NCBI GenBank assembly: GCA_009377605.1
Contig: WHTT01000010.1
Location: forward strand, 1-64,000
From: Luteitalea sp.
GTDB lineage: Bacteria; Acidobacteriota; Vicinamibacteria; Vicinamibacterales; Vicinamibacteraceae
Reading direction: 5' to 3'
DNA length: 64,000 bases
Both the position numbers and the translations under genes were made by a program. Below are positions 8,400 to 16,905 of the stretch, in pieces. The notes below the pieces were generated by a model. That model did no database searches and was not told the DNA's origin. It saw only the letters and a list, made by a program, of their open reading frames with translations. The first letter of the stretch is position 1. Each line of letters begins with the position of its first letter.

Positions 8400-9398
8400 T
8401 CAGGACCCAAGAATCGCACAGATCCTTTGCGTGAACTGCGCCGTCGTTGCCGATCCGCCAAGATCCGGCGTGCGGCAGCCTTCGTCGAGCGCTTTATGCA
8501 ACGCGGTTCGGATGCGATTCGCCGCGGCGCCCTCGCCTATATGGTGCAACATCATCAACGCCGAGAGCAGAAGTGCTGTGGGGTTGGCCACACCCTTGCC
8601 GGCGATATCCGGTGCGCTGCCGTGTACCGCCTCGAAGACCGCCATCTCCTCGCCCAGGTTCGCGCCAGGGACGACGCCGAGGCCGCCCACGAGGCCTGCG
8701 CAAAGGTCGGACACGATGTCGCCATACAGATTGGGCATCAGCAGCACGTCGAACCGCTCCGGGTGCATGACGAGCTGCATGCACGCGGCATCCACAATGC
8801 GCTCATCGTAGGTGATGTCGGTGAACTCCTTGGCTACGGCGCGGACGCTGTCGAGGAAGAGACCGTCGCTCAGCTTCATGATGTTGGCCTTGTGCACCGC
8901 CGTGATCCGTTTCCGGTCGTGCTCACGCGCGTATGCAAACGCAAACCGCGCGATGCGCCCGGACGCGTGCGCCGTGATCACCTTCAGGCTCTCGACGACG
9001 CCCGGGACGACCCGATGCTCGAGACCGGCATACAGGTCCTCAGTGTTCTCGCGTACCACGACGAGGTCGACGTCGGCAAAGCGCGACGGCACACTCGGCA
9101 GGTTCGTCACGGGCCGGAGATTCGCGAACAGGTCGAGCTGCTGGCGCAGCGCGACGTTCACGCTCGTGAATCCCGAGCCAACCGGCGTCGTCACAGGGCC
9201 CTTGAGCGCCACCTTGTGGTGCCGAATCGAGGTCAGGAGCGCCTCTGGTAACGTTGTCTGTTGCTGCTCCAAGGCTGACGCTCCGACGTCGAAGCGTTCC
9301 CAGGTCACGTCGACACCAGCCGCGTCGATGATGCGCACAACGGCTTCCGTGACCTCAGGGCCGATACCGTCGCCAGGGATCAGGGCAATTTGATGCAT
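8400..9398 (-). CDS. NAD-dependent isocitrate/isopropylmalate dehydrogenase family
   Basis: A 332-residue beta-decarboxylating dehydrogenase. It shows IPGDGIGPEV at the N-terminus, the substrate-binding arginines around LFANLRPV and RENTEDLYAG, the metal-binding DAACMQLV and LMPNLYGDIVSDL, and the nucleotide loop AVHGSAPDIAGKG. The NTEDLYAG motif fits NAD-isocitrate dehydrogenase better than isopropylmalate dehydrogenase, so a TCA-cycle role is likely. Homoisocitrate or tartrate use cannot be excluded. Start ATG 9398 opens MHQIALIPGDG. The open frame upstream to 9539 is translated GGTTCGAGG repeat. Confidence 0.87.
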   Translation of the reverse strand: MHQIALIPGDGIGPEVTEAVVRIIDAAGVDVTWERFDVGASALEQQQTTLPEALLTSIRHHKVALKGPVTTPVGSGFTSVNVALRQQLDLFANLRPVTNLPSVPSRFADVDLVVVRENTEDLYAGLEHRVVPGVVESLKVITAHASGRIARFAFAYAREHDRKRITAVHKANIMKLSDGLFLDSVRAVAKEFTDITYDERIVDAACMQLVMHPERFDVLLMPNLYGDIVSDLCAGLVGGLGVVPGANLGEEMAVFEAVHGSAPDIAGKGVANPTALLLSALMMLHHIGEGAAANRIRTALHKALDEGCRTPDLGGSATTAQFTQRICAILGS

Positions 9399-9417
9399 GG
9401 GAGTAAGGGTCAGCGTC

Positions 9418-9567
9418 GAGGTTCGAGGTTCAAGGTTCAAGGTTCGAGGTTCGAGGTTCAAGGTCCAAGGTGGAAGGTCCGGCGTTCGGGCGCCCCGGCG
9501 CTCAACCTCGAGCCTTTCGTGGCTCCCGGGTGCTTTCAACCTCGAACCTTGAACCTCGAACCTCTCA
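9418..9567. repeat. GGTTCGAGGTTCAAGG tandem repeat arrays
   Basis: The array at 9418-9470 reads GAGGTTCGAGGTTCAAGG and continues in 7-9 base steps. The complementary array CCTCGAACCTTGAACC lies at 9538-9567, separated by unique sequence. The two arrays can pair. They occupy the divergent region between the dehydrogenase and transketolase genes and probably overlap promoters of both. Confidence 0.8.
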
Positions 9568-9576
9568 CCTTATAAT
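9549..9576 (+). promoter_or_regulatory. Predicted sigma70-type promoter for transketolase
   Basis: A perfect TATAAT (9571-9576) lies 16 bases after TTGAAC (9549-9554). The downstream start region has GGGAGG (9582-9587) as ribosome site. The -35-like element sits inside the repeat array, so the repeat may have contributed promoter sequence. This is a prediction from consensus match only. Confidence 0.5.
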
Positions 9577-9593
9577 TCCACAGGGAGGCACTC

Positions 9594-11459
9594 TTGACTG
9601 TGACTACTGCTGTTTCGCTCGACGTTCTACAGAATATCGCCACGCGGCTTCGCATCGACTCCGTTCGTGCGACCAGCGAAGCCGGAAGCGGCCATCCTAC
9701 GACCTGTTGCTCCGCGGCTGATATCGTAGCCGCGCTGTTCTTCGCGGACATGCAATTCGACCCCAAGAATCCGCGGCGGCCGGATAACGACCGCTTCGTG
9801 TTGTCGAAGGGGCATGCGGCGCCGCTGCTCTACGCGGTCTGGGCCGAGCTGGGCGTGATCGGCCGCGCCAGCCTCTTGAAGCTCCGCCAGATCGACTCCG
9901 ACCTCGAAGGTCATCCGACGCCGCGCCTGCCGTTTGTCGACGTGGCGACCGGTTCTCTTGGCCAAGGCATTTGTGCGGCGGTGGGGATGGCCCTCAACGC
10001 GCGCCGCATTGGATCCACCTACCGCACCTACGCCTTGTTGGGTGACGGCGAGTCGGCGGAAGGCTCCGTGTGGGAGGCTGCTCAGAGCGCGCAATTCTAT
10101 GCGCTCGAGAATCTCTGCGCCATTGTCGACGTCAACAAGTATGGGCAGAGCGGCCAGACGCAGCTCGGGCACGACCTCGAATCGACCGCGGCCAGATGGC
10201 GTGGCTTTGGTTGGCATGCACTCGTGGTCGATGGCCACGACCTGCAGGCGCTCGTCGAGGCGTACGCCACCGCGCGCGCGACGCAAGGTCGTCCAACTGT
10301 CATTCTGGCACGGACGCTCAAGGGCAAAGGCATCTCCTTTGTCGAAGGCAAGGACGGGTGGCACGGCAAGCCGCTCAAGAAGAATGGTGAGATGGAGCGC
10401 GCGATTGCCGAGCTCGAGCAGCAACTCGTCGACGAGCGTGGCGCCACGCGTCCGGTCATCCCGGCTCCGGTGAACGCGACGAGCCCTCCGACGCCTCGCA
10501 CGCCTCCGGATGTGCTCGTGCCCGCTTACAGCAAGGGGGACAAGGTTGCCACACGGGAAGCGTATGGCACAGCGCTCGCCAAGCTTGGCGCCGCCGATCC
10601 ACGCGTGGTGGCGCTCGACGGCGACGTCAAGAACTCAACCTTCAGCGAGAAGTTCAAGGAACAGTTTCCGGATCGTTTCTACGAGGCGTTCATTGCCGAG
10701 CAGTCAATGGTCGGCATGGCCATGGGACTCGCAAGCGTCGGTGCCATTCCGTTCGCCTCGACCTTTGGGTGCTTCCTCACACGCGCCGCGGATTTCATTC
10801 GCATGGCCGGCATCAGTGCGGTGAACGTCAAGCTCTCCGGATCGCATTGCGGCGTGTCCATCGGCGAGGATGGACCGTCCCAGATGGCGCTCGAGGACCT
10901 CGCGCTGATGCGGGCCGTGCCGGACGCGACCGTCCTGTATCCCTGCGATGCGGTCAGCACCGAGCGCCTCACCATCCTTGCTGCTCAACAGCCGGGCATT
11001 GTCTACCTGCGAACGACGCGGCCGAAGACTCCGGTGCTGTACGGGGCAGATGAGCCGTTCACCGTCGGCGGGTCCAAGGTCCTCCGGAGCGGTACGAAGG
11101 ACCAGGCCACTGTCGTCGGGGCCGGGATCACCGTCTATGAGGCGTTGGCCGCATTCGACGAGCTGTCCAAGAAGGGAATCTCGATTCGCGTGATCGATCT
11201 GTACTCGATCCAGCCGGTCGATGCCGATGCGTTGGTGGCTGCGGGGAGGGAGACCGGCAGGATCATCACGGTTGAAGATCACTACGCCGCTGGCGGGTTG
11301 GGCGATGCGGTTGCTGAAGCGGTCGCACCACACGCCATCCCGGTACAGCGTCTGGCCGTGCGTGAGATTCCCCGAAGCGGCCAAGCCGACGTGCTCCTCG
11401 ATCGCTACGGCATCTCCGCGCGTCACATCGTGGAAGCCGTTGTCGGAGCAACGGCTTAA
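9594..11459 (+). CDS. tkt: Transketolase (short, animal-like type)
   Basis: A 621-residue thiamine-diphosphate enzyme of the pentose phosphate/Calvin pathways that transfers two-carbon units between sugar phosphates. Visible are SGHPTTC near residue 30, the catalytic GHPTPRLP, the ThDP-binding GDGESAEGSVWEAAQSA...VNKYGQ, the glutamate motif AEQSMVGMA, and the C-terminal transketolase domain (EDHYAAGGLGDAV). Length is near 620, as in metazoan-like enzymes, rather than the ~660 of E. coli TktA. Start is TTG at 9594 with GGGAGG 6 bases upstream; no ATG gives a full N-terminus. Confidence 0.93.
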   Translation: MTVTTAVSLDVLQNIATRLRIDSVRATSEAGSGHPTTCCSAADIVAALFFADMQFDPKNPRRPDNDRFVLSKGHAAPLLYAVWAELGVIGRASLLKLRQIDSDLEGHPTPRLPFVDVATGSLGQGICAAVGMALNARRIGSTYRTYALLGDGESAEGSVWEAAQSAQFYALENLCAIVDVNKYGQSGQTQLGHDLESTAARWRGFGWHALVVDGHDLQALVEAYATARATQGRPTVILARTLKGKGISFVEGKDGWHGKPLKKNGEMERAIAELEQQLVDERGATRPVIPAPVNATSPPTPRTPPDVLVPAYSKGDKVATREAYGTALAKLGAADPRVVALDGDVKNSTFSEKFKEQFPDRFYEAFIAEQSMVGMAMGLASVGAIPFASTFGCFLTRAADFIRMAGISAVNVKLSGSHCGVSIGEDGPSQMALEDLALMRAVPDATVLYPCDAVSTERLTILAAQQPGIVYLRTTRPKTPVLYGADEPFTVGGSKVLRSGTKDQATVVGAGITVYEALAAFDELSKKGISIRVIDLYSIQPVDADALVAAGRETGRIITVEDHYAAGGLGDAVAEAVAPHAIPVQRLAVREIPRSGQADVLLDRYGISARHIVEAVVGATA

Positions 11460-11489
11460 CGAAGGTCCGAGGTTCGAGGTGTGATGGAA

Positions 11490-11567
11490 GGTAGGGACGC
11501 GTCGCCGACGCGTCCGTTCGCCGACGCGCTGTTCGCACACGGCGCGTTCGGCGAACACGGCCTACCG
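11490..11567. repeat. Palindromic GTAGGG-family repeats
   Basis: Three hairpin cores in a row (GCGTCGCCGACGC, CGTTCGCCGACGCG, CGCGTTCGGCGAACACGG) are bounded by GGTAGGG on the left and CCTACC on the right. The ATG of the propeller/GGT fusion lies only 17 bases further on, so this element forms its 5' leader. Confidence 0.75.
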
Positions 11568-11583
11568 CAGCTCCCTGACCCCG

Positions 11584-14500
11584 ATGCGGTCTTTCCTGCT
11601 CCATGTCGTTCCCGTGTTGATGGGGCTGGCGGCCGCGCCCGGCGCGGCGGGCACCGGTGTGCGGGATCCCACATGGTCACCCGACGGCCGGCAGTTGGCC
11701 GTCTCGGTTCTGGATCAGATCTGGACCGTCAGCCCGAGGGGCGAGCTCTCTGCCGCTCTCGCCAAATGGCCTGATAAGAAGCCGGCCGTCGAGCGCGACC
11801 CTGCGTGGTCTGCTGATGGTCGCTGGATCGTCTTTGCCGCCGATCGGGGCGAGGGATTCGATCTCTTCATGGTCGACCGTGGCGGCGGGGCACCGACACG
11901 CCTGACATTCTTGCCGGGCGACGAACGCTGGCCGTCGTGGACGCCCGATGGGCGCGTGGTGTTCGCCCATCACGCGATCGATCAGTGGGACCTCTACATT
12001 CTCGATGCCGCGGGCGCCGGTCCAGGTGCGCCGCCCACGCCGGTGCCTTTGGGCAAGACGTCAGACGATGAGATGCAGCCGCGGGTCTCGCGGGACGGCA
12101 CGCGCCTCGCCTTCGCCTCCACACGCGACGTGCTCCCGGGCGACATTGACATCTGGGTGACGGCGCTCCCTGGGCGGAGCGAGATCGCCGATCCGCAAGG
12201 CACAACGCCGGAGGGCGACACAGGCGAAGGCGCCACGGTGATCGAACGGGCGCGCCGCGTCCTGCGCGCAGGCGGTGCCGACCAGTATCCATCGTGGGCG
12301 CCGGACGGCAGCCGTCTCGCCTTCTTTGCGACCCGACAAGGTGTTGGCTCCGTCTGGATAGCGAACGTCGCTCCGCCGAATGGGCGAACCAGCCAGCCAT
12401 CCTCGACCGAGCCGGCCGTTCCTGACGTCGCGCGGCAGGAGAGCCTTCCGCGCGAGTATCCGGAGGCGCCACCGGTCTTGCTCTCGCGCGATGGCGGCCA
12501 ACCCGCCTGGTCGCCGGATGGTCGGACGATCATGGTGGCGGATGCGCCAGGGGCGGGGCTGGCCTACAACGGCAATCCGCTGCGGACGCGCGATGAGCCA
12601 CCGCCGCTCTTCACGCTCGGGCGCGCCTACCGCTTACGCGCGCTGCCCGCGCCACGAGCACCAGACGAGGGCGTCGTCTCGATCGCGACGAGCAGACCAG
12701 CGAGCCGCGCGCGCTGGCTCTTCGCATTCGATCGTGTGTGGGAGACACTGCGATCGCTCTACTACGCGGAGCCACCAACCGCCGCGGCATGGCAGGCGCT
12801 GGCCGCGCGGTATCGACCACGCGCGGCCGAGGCGCGCTCCGAGCCGGAGCTCGAAGCGGTTGTCGACGCGATGATCGACGAGCAGCCGCTCGTGAGGCAG
12901 CAGGTGACGTCTGACCACACCATTGTCGTTTCGGCGCACCCTCTTGCGTCACAAGCGGGCGTCGGCGTGTTGGCGTCTGGGGGCAACATCGTCGATGCGG
13001 CGATTGCCGTCTCGTTTGCGCTCGGTGTGGTCGAGCCGGACGCCTCTGGCATCGGTGGCGACGGTATGGCGCTGTTGTACCTGCGGGGGATGTCTCGGCC
13101 CACGCTCATCGATTTCAAGGATCAATCGCCCAGCCACGCAACGCTCGACAACCCCAAGATCCTTCGCGACGATCGGCTCGTGTCGGACGGACCGGCGGCC
13201 GCGAATGTCCCTGGGGTGGTGGCAGGCATGGACTCTCTCTTCAAGAAGTACGGGTCTGGCAACGTCACGTGGGCACGCTTGCTCGAGCCGGCCATCGAAT
13301 ACGCGGAGGACGGGGTCGTGCTCGACGCCTCTCTCCCCACGACGATTGCGACTGCGCGGCCCATCATCGAGAAATACACCGAGACGGCGCGCATCTTCCT
13401 GCCGAACGGCAGTGTGCCAGCGAGTGGCGCTCGGTTCGTGAACCGCGACTACGCGTCCACACTCCGGACGCTGGCCATTGAGGGCGCACGGTCCTTCTAC
13501 GAGGGGAGCATCGGTAAGCGCATCGCCGACGACATGGCGGAGCAGGGCGGTCTCATCAATGGTGCGGATCTGGCGCAGTATCGGGCCCTCGAGCGCGCTC
13601 CCCTACATGGACGCTATCGCGGCCATGCCGTCTGGACGGCGGCGCCGCCAGTCGCCTCCGGTGCCGCCCTCATTGAAATGCTGCAGATCCTCGGCCACTA
13701 TGACCCGCGAGATGGCGCGACGTTTCGCCATGATGCAGACTACCTTCACTACGCCATCGAAGCCCGGAAGGTCCGCGACCCGATGCGCCACGTCGCGGAT
13801 CCTGCGCGCTGGACGGTCGAGGTGGATGAGCACCTCACGGACGCCCACGCCAAGTTGCTGTTTCGCACGATTCGACGCGATCGCGCGTCGCGGTTCACGG
13901 ACGGCGGCGCGGACATCGAGAGGGAGCAGGACGTGGCGGGGGCGGATGAGAGCGGTCTCGGGCGCGGCACGACAGCCTTCGTGGTTGCCGACACCGCCGG
14001 CAACATGATCGTCGTGACGCAAACGCTCAGCACGTGGGGTGGGAGCTTCTACGTCTCGAAGGGGCTCGGATTTCTCTACAACAACCACGTCAAGTCGTAC
14101 CGGACGAGAAGCGGCGCCTACGGTCAATTGCTGCCGCTCACGCGATCGTCCACGACCAACGCTGTCTCTCTCGTGTTCGAGCGAGACGACCGGACGCGAC
14201 CGTTGCTCGGTGTCGCCGCAGCCGGCAATCAGTGGATCCTGCCGTCAGTGTTCCAGACGATCGCCGGCGTCATCGATGGCGGCCTCTCCGCGCAGCAGGC
14301 GGTCGAGGCGCCGCGGTTCTTCGTGGCGCGCGATCCATCGGATCCCGATCGTCGTGCGGCGAGCGTCCAGATCGAGGACCGCTTTCCCCGAGGGGTGCTC
14401 ACCAACCTCATCTCTCGAGGGCACCGGTTCCACAAGATTGGCCGCAAGGGCGAGCTGCGCTATGGATACGCGTCGGCGGTCATCGTCGACCGGCAGCGCG

Positions 14501-14649
14501 GTACCGTGGCGGGCGGCGCCGATCCGCGTCGCTCGCACGCCGCTCTCGCTTGGGAGCCTTCATCGAGCGCGCCGGACGGCGGCGCGTTCGGCGAACGCGC
14601 CCTGCCATTGCAAGGTAGGGACGCCTCGCTGAGGCGTCCGTTACCGTAA
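11584..14649 (+). CDS. Secreted WD40-like propeller / gamma-glutamyltransferase fusion
   Basis: A 1021-residue protein in three parts. Residues 1-24 are a signal peptide. Residues about 25-360 carry TolB/PD40 propeller repeats (DPTWSPDGRQLAVS, DPAWSADGRWIVF, YPSWAPDGSRLAFF, QPAWSPDGRTIMVA). Residues about 375-440 (WLFAFDRVWETLRSLYY...) resemble a helical segment from tricorn-like proteins. Residues about 445-1000 are a gamma-glutamyltransferase. The GGT part has VVEPDASGIGGDG and GRGTTAFVVAD, whose first Thr (about residue 796) is the expected autoprocessing nucleophile, then GFLYNNH. It probably cleaves gamma-glutamyl compounds in the periplasm. The last ~25 residues are encoded by an intergenic palindrome. 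No good ribosome site is visible. Confidence 0.85.
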   Translation: MRSFLLHVVPVLMGLAAAPGAAGTGVRDPTWSPDGRQLAVSVLDQIWTVSPRGELSAALAKWPDKKPAVERDPAWSADGRWIVFAADRGEGFDLFMVDRGGGAPTRLTFLPGDERWPSWTPDGRVVFAHHAIDQWDLYILDAAGAGPGAPPTPVPLGKTSDDEMQPRVSRDGTRLAFASTRDVLPGDIDIWVTALPGRSEIADPQGTTPEGDTGEGATVIERARRVLRAGGADQYPSWAPDGSRLAFFATRQGVGSVWIANVAPPNGRTSQPSSTEPAVPDVARQESLPREYPEAPPVLLSRDGGQPAWSPDGRTIMVADAPGAGLAYNGNPLRTRDEPPPLFTLGRAYRLRALPAPRAPDEGVVSIATSRPASRARWLFAFDRVWETLRSLYYAEPPTAAAWQALAARYRPRAAEARSEPELEAVVDAMIDEQPLVRQQVTSDHTIVVSAHPLASQAGVGVLASGGNIVDAAIAVSFALGVVEPDASGIGGDGMALLYLRGMSRPTLIDFKDQSPSHATLDNPKILRDDRLVSDGPAAANVPGVVAGMDSLFKKYGSGNVTWARLLEPAIEYAEDGVVLDASLPTTIATARPIIEKYTETARIFLPNGSVPASGARFVNRDYASTLRTLAIEGARSFYEGSIGKRIADDMAEQGGLINGADLAQYRALERAPLHGRYRGHAVWTAAPPVASGAALIEMLQILGHYDPRDGATFRHDADYLHYAIEARKVRDPMRHVADPARWTVEVDEHLTDAHAKLLFRTIRRDRASRFTDGGADIEREQDVAGADESGLGRGTTAFVVADTAGNMIVVTQTLSTWGGSFYVSKGLGFLYNNHVKSYRTRSGAYGQLLPLTRSSTTNAVSLVFERDDRTRPLLGVAAAGNQWILPSVFQTIAGVIDGGLSAQQAVEAPRFFVARDPSDPDRRAASVQIEDRFPRGVLTNLISRGHRFHKIGRKGELRYGYASAVIVDRQRGTVAGGADPRRSHAALAWEPSSSAPDGGAFGERALPLQGRDASLRRPLP
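14580..14640. repeat. Palindromic repeat pair forming the 3' end of the fusion ORF
   Basis: GGCGCGTTCGGCGAACGCGC with CCTGCC, then GGTAGGGACGCCTCGC with TGAGGCGTCC. These are the same two units as at 8318-8374 in the same order. They are translated as the C-terminal tail of the GGT fusion (AFGERALPLQGRDASLRRPLP region). Confidence 0.8.
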
Positions 14650-14661
14650 ACACTTAGGCCC

Positions 14662-16593
14662 TTACGCTTGCAGAAGCTCTGGTTCGGTATTACCGTCTGG
14701 CGCGGGCTGCGGCGCTGCCACGGGCGTCGGCGACCAGTCTACCAGTCGGCCGTCCTTGGGGATCTTGAGGGCCACAGGCTGTACACCGGCCGGCAGCGGC
14801 ACGGCCTTCCGCGGGTTCGCGTAGACGGGATGCTTGCCGTGCTCCTTGTACCATTCCGCCACGGTTGCGGTCTGGTGCATCTGCTCGACGATTTGCCGCC
14901 AGCCCACGCCCGTGTTGTAGGCGCAGAACGAGATCTCACCCATTTGCGTCGCGTACGGAATGATGCACATCTCCGTGCGCCGAAAGTCGTACGTCCAGAG
15001 GTCCTGGAACCACATGCCGGCAACGAACATGATGAGCCACTCGTCGCTCTTCCGGTCGCCGTTGTCGGGAGCACCCAGCCGACCGCCGAGCGCCCCTCCA
15101 CTCTGCTTGTCGTACTTCTTCACCAGGTCCAGGAGCCGGAAGCCTCGTGGCGCCGCGAGAGGCGAGTAGTTGCGGAGCAGGCTCAGCGCCGTTTGCAGCT
15201 TGGTGGCCAATGGCCCGCGGGCCGCATCGACGATGAGGCGCGCGTCTTCGAGGAAGCGATCGATGTTGATGAACTCCGAGACGGGGGCCCACGTCTTGGT
15301 GCGCTTGCTGACCATGAACGCCGTGCCAACGCCGCACTCCGGATGGCAGCCACACTTCAGCGTGCCCCAGTCCGCACCCGGCCCCTTGAGCAGGTCGGTC
15401 ACGTCCGAAAGCGGTCCGGTGGCGGATAACGGAAACCAGTCGCGCAGCGGCTCGGTCACGCCCGTCTGCCGCTTCACGTCCTGGGCGAGGTGCGAGAGGG
15501 TGTAACGCTTCTCGAGGCGTTCCTCTGTCGAGATGTCCTCGTCACGCCCTGTGAACGATACGGGCTGGAACGAGACAAAGCTGATCTTGTCGCAGTTCTC
15601 GATCGCGAACTTGATGATCGCGCCGACCTGGTCGTTGTTCACGCCGTTGACGATCGTAACCACGAGGCACACGTCGATCCCCGCCGCGTACAGGTGCTCG
15701 ATGGCCCGCAGCTTCACGTCGAAGAGGTTCTTGACCTTGCGGTGTGAGTTCGCCTCCTCGCCGATGCCGTCGAATTGCAAGTACGCAATGCGGAGCCCGG
15801 CTTCACGCGCGGCCCGCGCGAACTCCGGATCCTGGGCGAAGCGAATCCCGTTCGTCGCCGCCTGCACGCTGAAAAAGCCCACCTCGCGCGCGTAACCGAC
15901 GGCATCGAGAAAGAGCGGAGAGATCGTGGGCTCGCCACCGGAGAACTGCACCGAGAGCTGGCGCCGCGGCTGAACCGTGACGGCATCGTTCAGCAGCTGC
16001 TTCACATCGTCCAACGTGAGCTCGTGCACATAGCCCACCTGATTGGCGTCCATGAAGCACGGGTCGCACATCATGTTGCAGCGGTTGGTCAGATCTATCG
16101 TGAGCACAGCTCCACGGCCGTACTGGATGGAGGAGGTACCGTGGTTGTGCAACCGATCGGTCAGCGCGGTGAAGTCCCGGCCCGGAAAGAGCCGCTCCAT
16201 ACGCGCGAGGAAGGCGGGATCGATGGCGAGGACGTCCGTGAATGTGCCGTGGATCGGGCAGGTCTTCTCGATGATGACCTTACCGTCCCGCTCGACGATG
16301 TCTGCTTTGATCTCGCCGACGTGATCCTGCGTCAACGTCTCCAACGCTTGATCGCCGGCGAGAATACGCCGCCGCGCTTCCTTGACGCACGTGGGACAGA
16401 GCGAGTCGGTCGTTCGGGGCCATCCCAGCGGCGGCTTCGTGCGCTGCCCACTCTTCAGGAGCGGGGCAGGCGCCCACTTCGGCTGAAATGGCCGTCCCTC
16501 GATGCGGCGGTTCACCGCCTGGAACATCGGCCAGGCAATCCGCGCGGCTCCGGTCAAAGCCAGCTCGACCGGCTTCCACACGTTGATCTCCAC
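14662..16593 (-). CDS. Radical SAM enzyme of the MJ0619/Tes-like family
   Basis: A 643-residue multi-cluster radical SAM protein. The SAM-binding [4Fe-4S] motif is CNMMCDPC (Cys 172, 176, 179), and FSGGEPT follows. The N-terminal part carries a rubredoxin-like Cys set (CPTC at 66-69, CPIHG at 112). A later group LKCGCHPECG may bind an auxiliary cluster. This layout matches the family that includes tetraether lipid synthase (Tes) and the related membrane-spanning-lipid enzymes reported in Acidobacteria. Joining of lipid tails is therefore a plausible but unproved role. The GTG start at 16593 follows GGAGG. It has no obvious operon partner. Confidence 0.72.
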   Translation of the reverse strand: MEINVWKPVELALTGAARIAWPMFQAVNRRIEGRPFQPKWAPAPLLKSGQRTKPPLGWPRTTDSLCPTCVKEARRRILAGDQALETLTQDHVGEIKADIVERDGKVIIEKTCPIHGTFTDVLAIDPAFLARMERLFPGRDFTALTDRLHNHGTSSIQYGRGAVLTIDLTNRCNMMCDPCFMDANQVGYVHELTLDDVKQLLNDAVTVQPRRQLSVQFSGGEPTISPLFLDAVGYAREVGFFSVQAATNGIRFAQDPEFARAAREAGLRIAYLQFDGIGEEANSHRKVKNLFDVKLRAIEHLYAAGIDVCLVVTIVNGVNNDQVGAIIKFAIENCDKISFVSFQPVSFTGRDEDISTEERLEKRYTLSHLAQDVKRQTGVTEPLRDWFPLSATGPLSDVTDLLKGPGADWGTLKCGCHPECGVGTAFMVSKRTKTWAPVSEFINIDRFLEDARLIVDAARGPLATKLQTALSLLRNYSPLAAPRGFRLLDLVKKYDKQSGGALGGRLGAPDNGDRKSDEWLIMFVAGMWFQDLWTYDFRRTEMCIIPYATQMGEISFCAYNTGVGWRQIVEQMHQTATVAEWYKEHGKHPVYANPRKAVPLPAGVQPVALKIPKDGRLVDWSPTPVAAPQPAPDGNTEPELLQA

Positions 16594-16760
16594 TCATCCT
16601 CCACGGCAGCCCCACGGATACCCATGGGACTTGGAACGGATCGACGACGGTCACCGTCCGGCTCGTCCAGGCAAGTAGCGGATATCACGGAAGTTAGCTC
16701 TTGTTGCTGGGCCAGGACAGCAGGGTGACTATAACAGAAGTTCGCTCGCTTCGCTCGCCT

Positions 16761-16905
16761 ACCAGGGCAGTGACCAGTGGTCAGTGATCAGCCGATGTAC
16801 GAGCTTCCGGGGGTTGCATCGTTTACCGGGGTCGTTCGCCGTTAGCCCCCGAACAGTCGAAGATCGGCTGACCACTGGCCACTGATCACTGACCACTGCC
16901 CTGGC
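16761..16905. repeat. Inverted CAGTGACCAGTGGTCAGTGATC repeats
   Basis: The left arm (16765-16792) repeats the units CAGTGACC, AGTGGTC and AGTGATC. The right arm (16866-16905) carries the complementary GACCACTGGCC, ACTGATCACTG and ACCACTGCC. About 70 bases separate the arms. The right arm encodes the last codons of the AMP ligase. The remaining intergenic sequence from 16594 shows no gene. Confidence 0.8.

Noticed and set aside
9398-9539. N-terminal extension of the dehydrogenase
   Set aside because: The extra residues (LNLEPRTLNLEPRT type) are only the translated tandem repeat.
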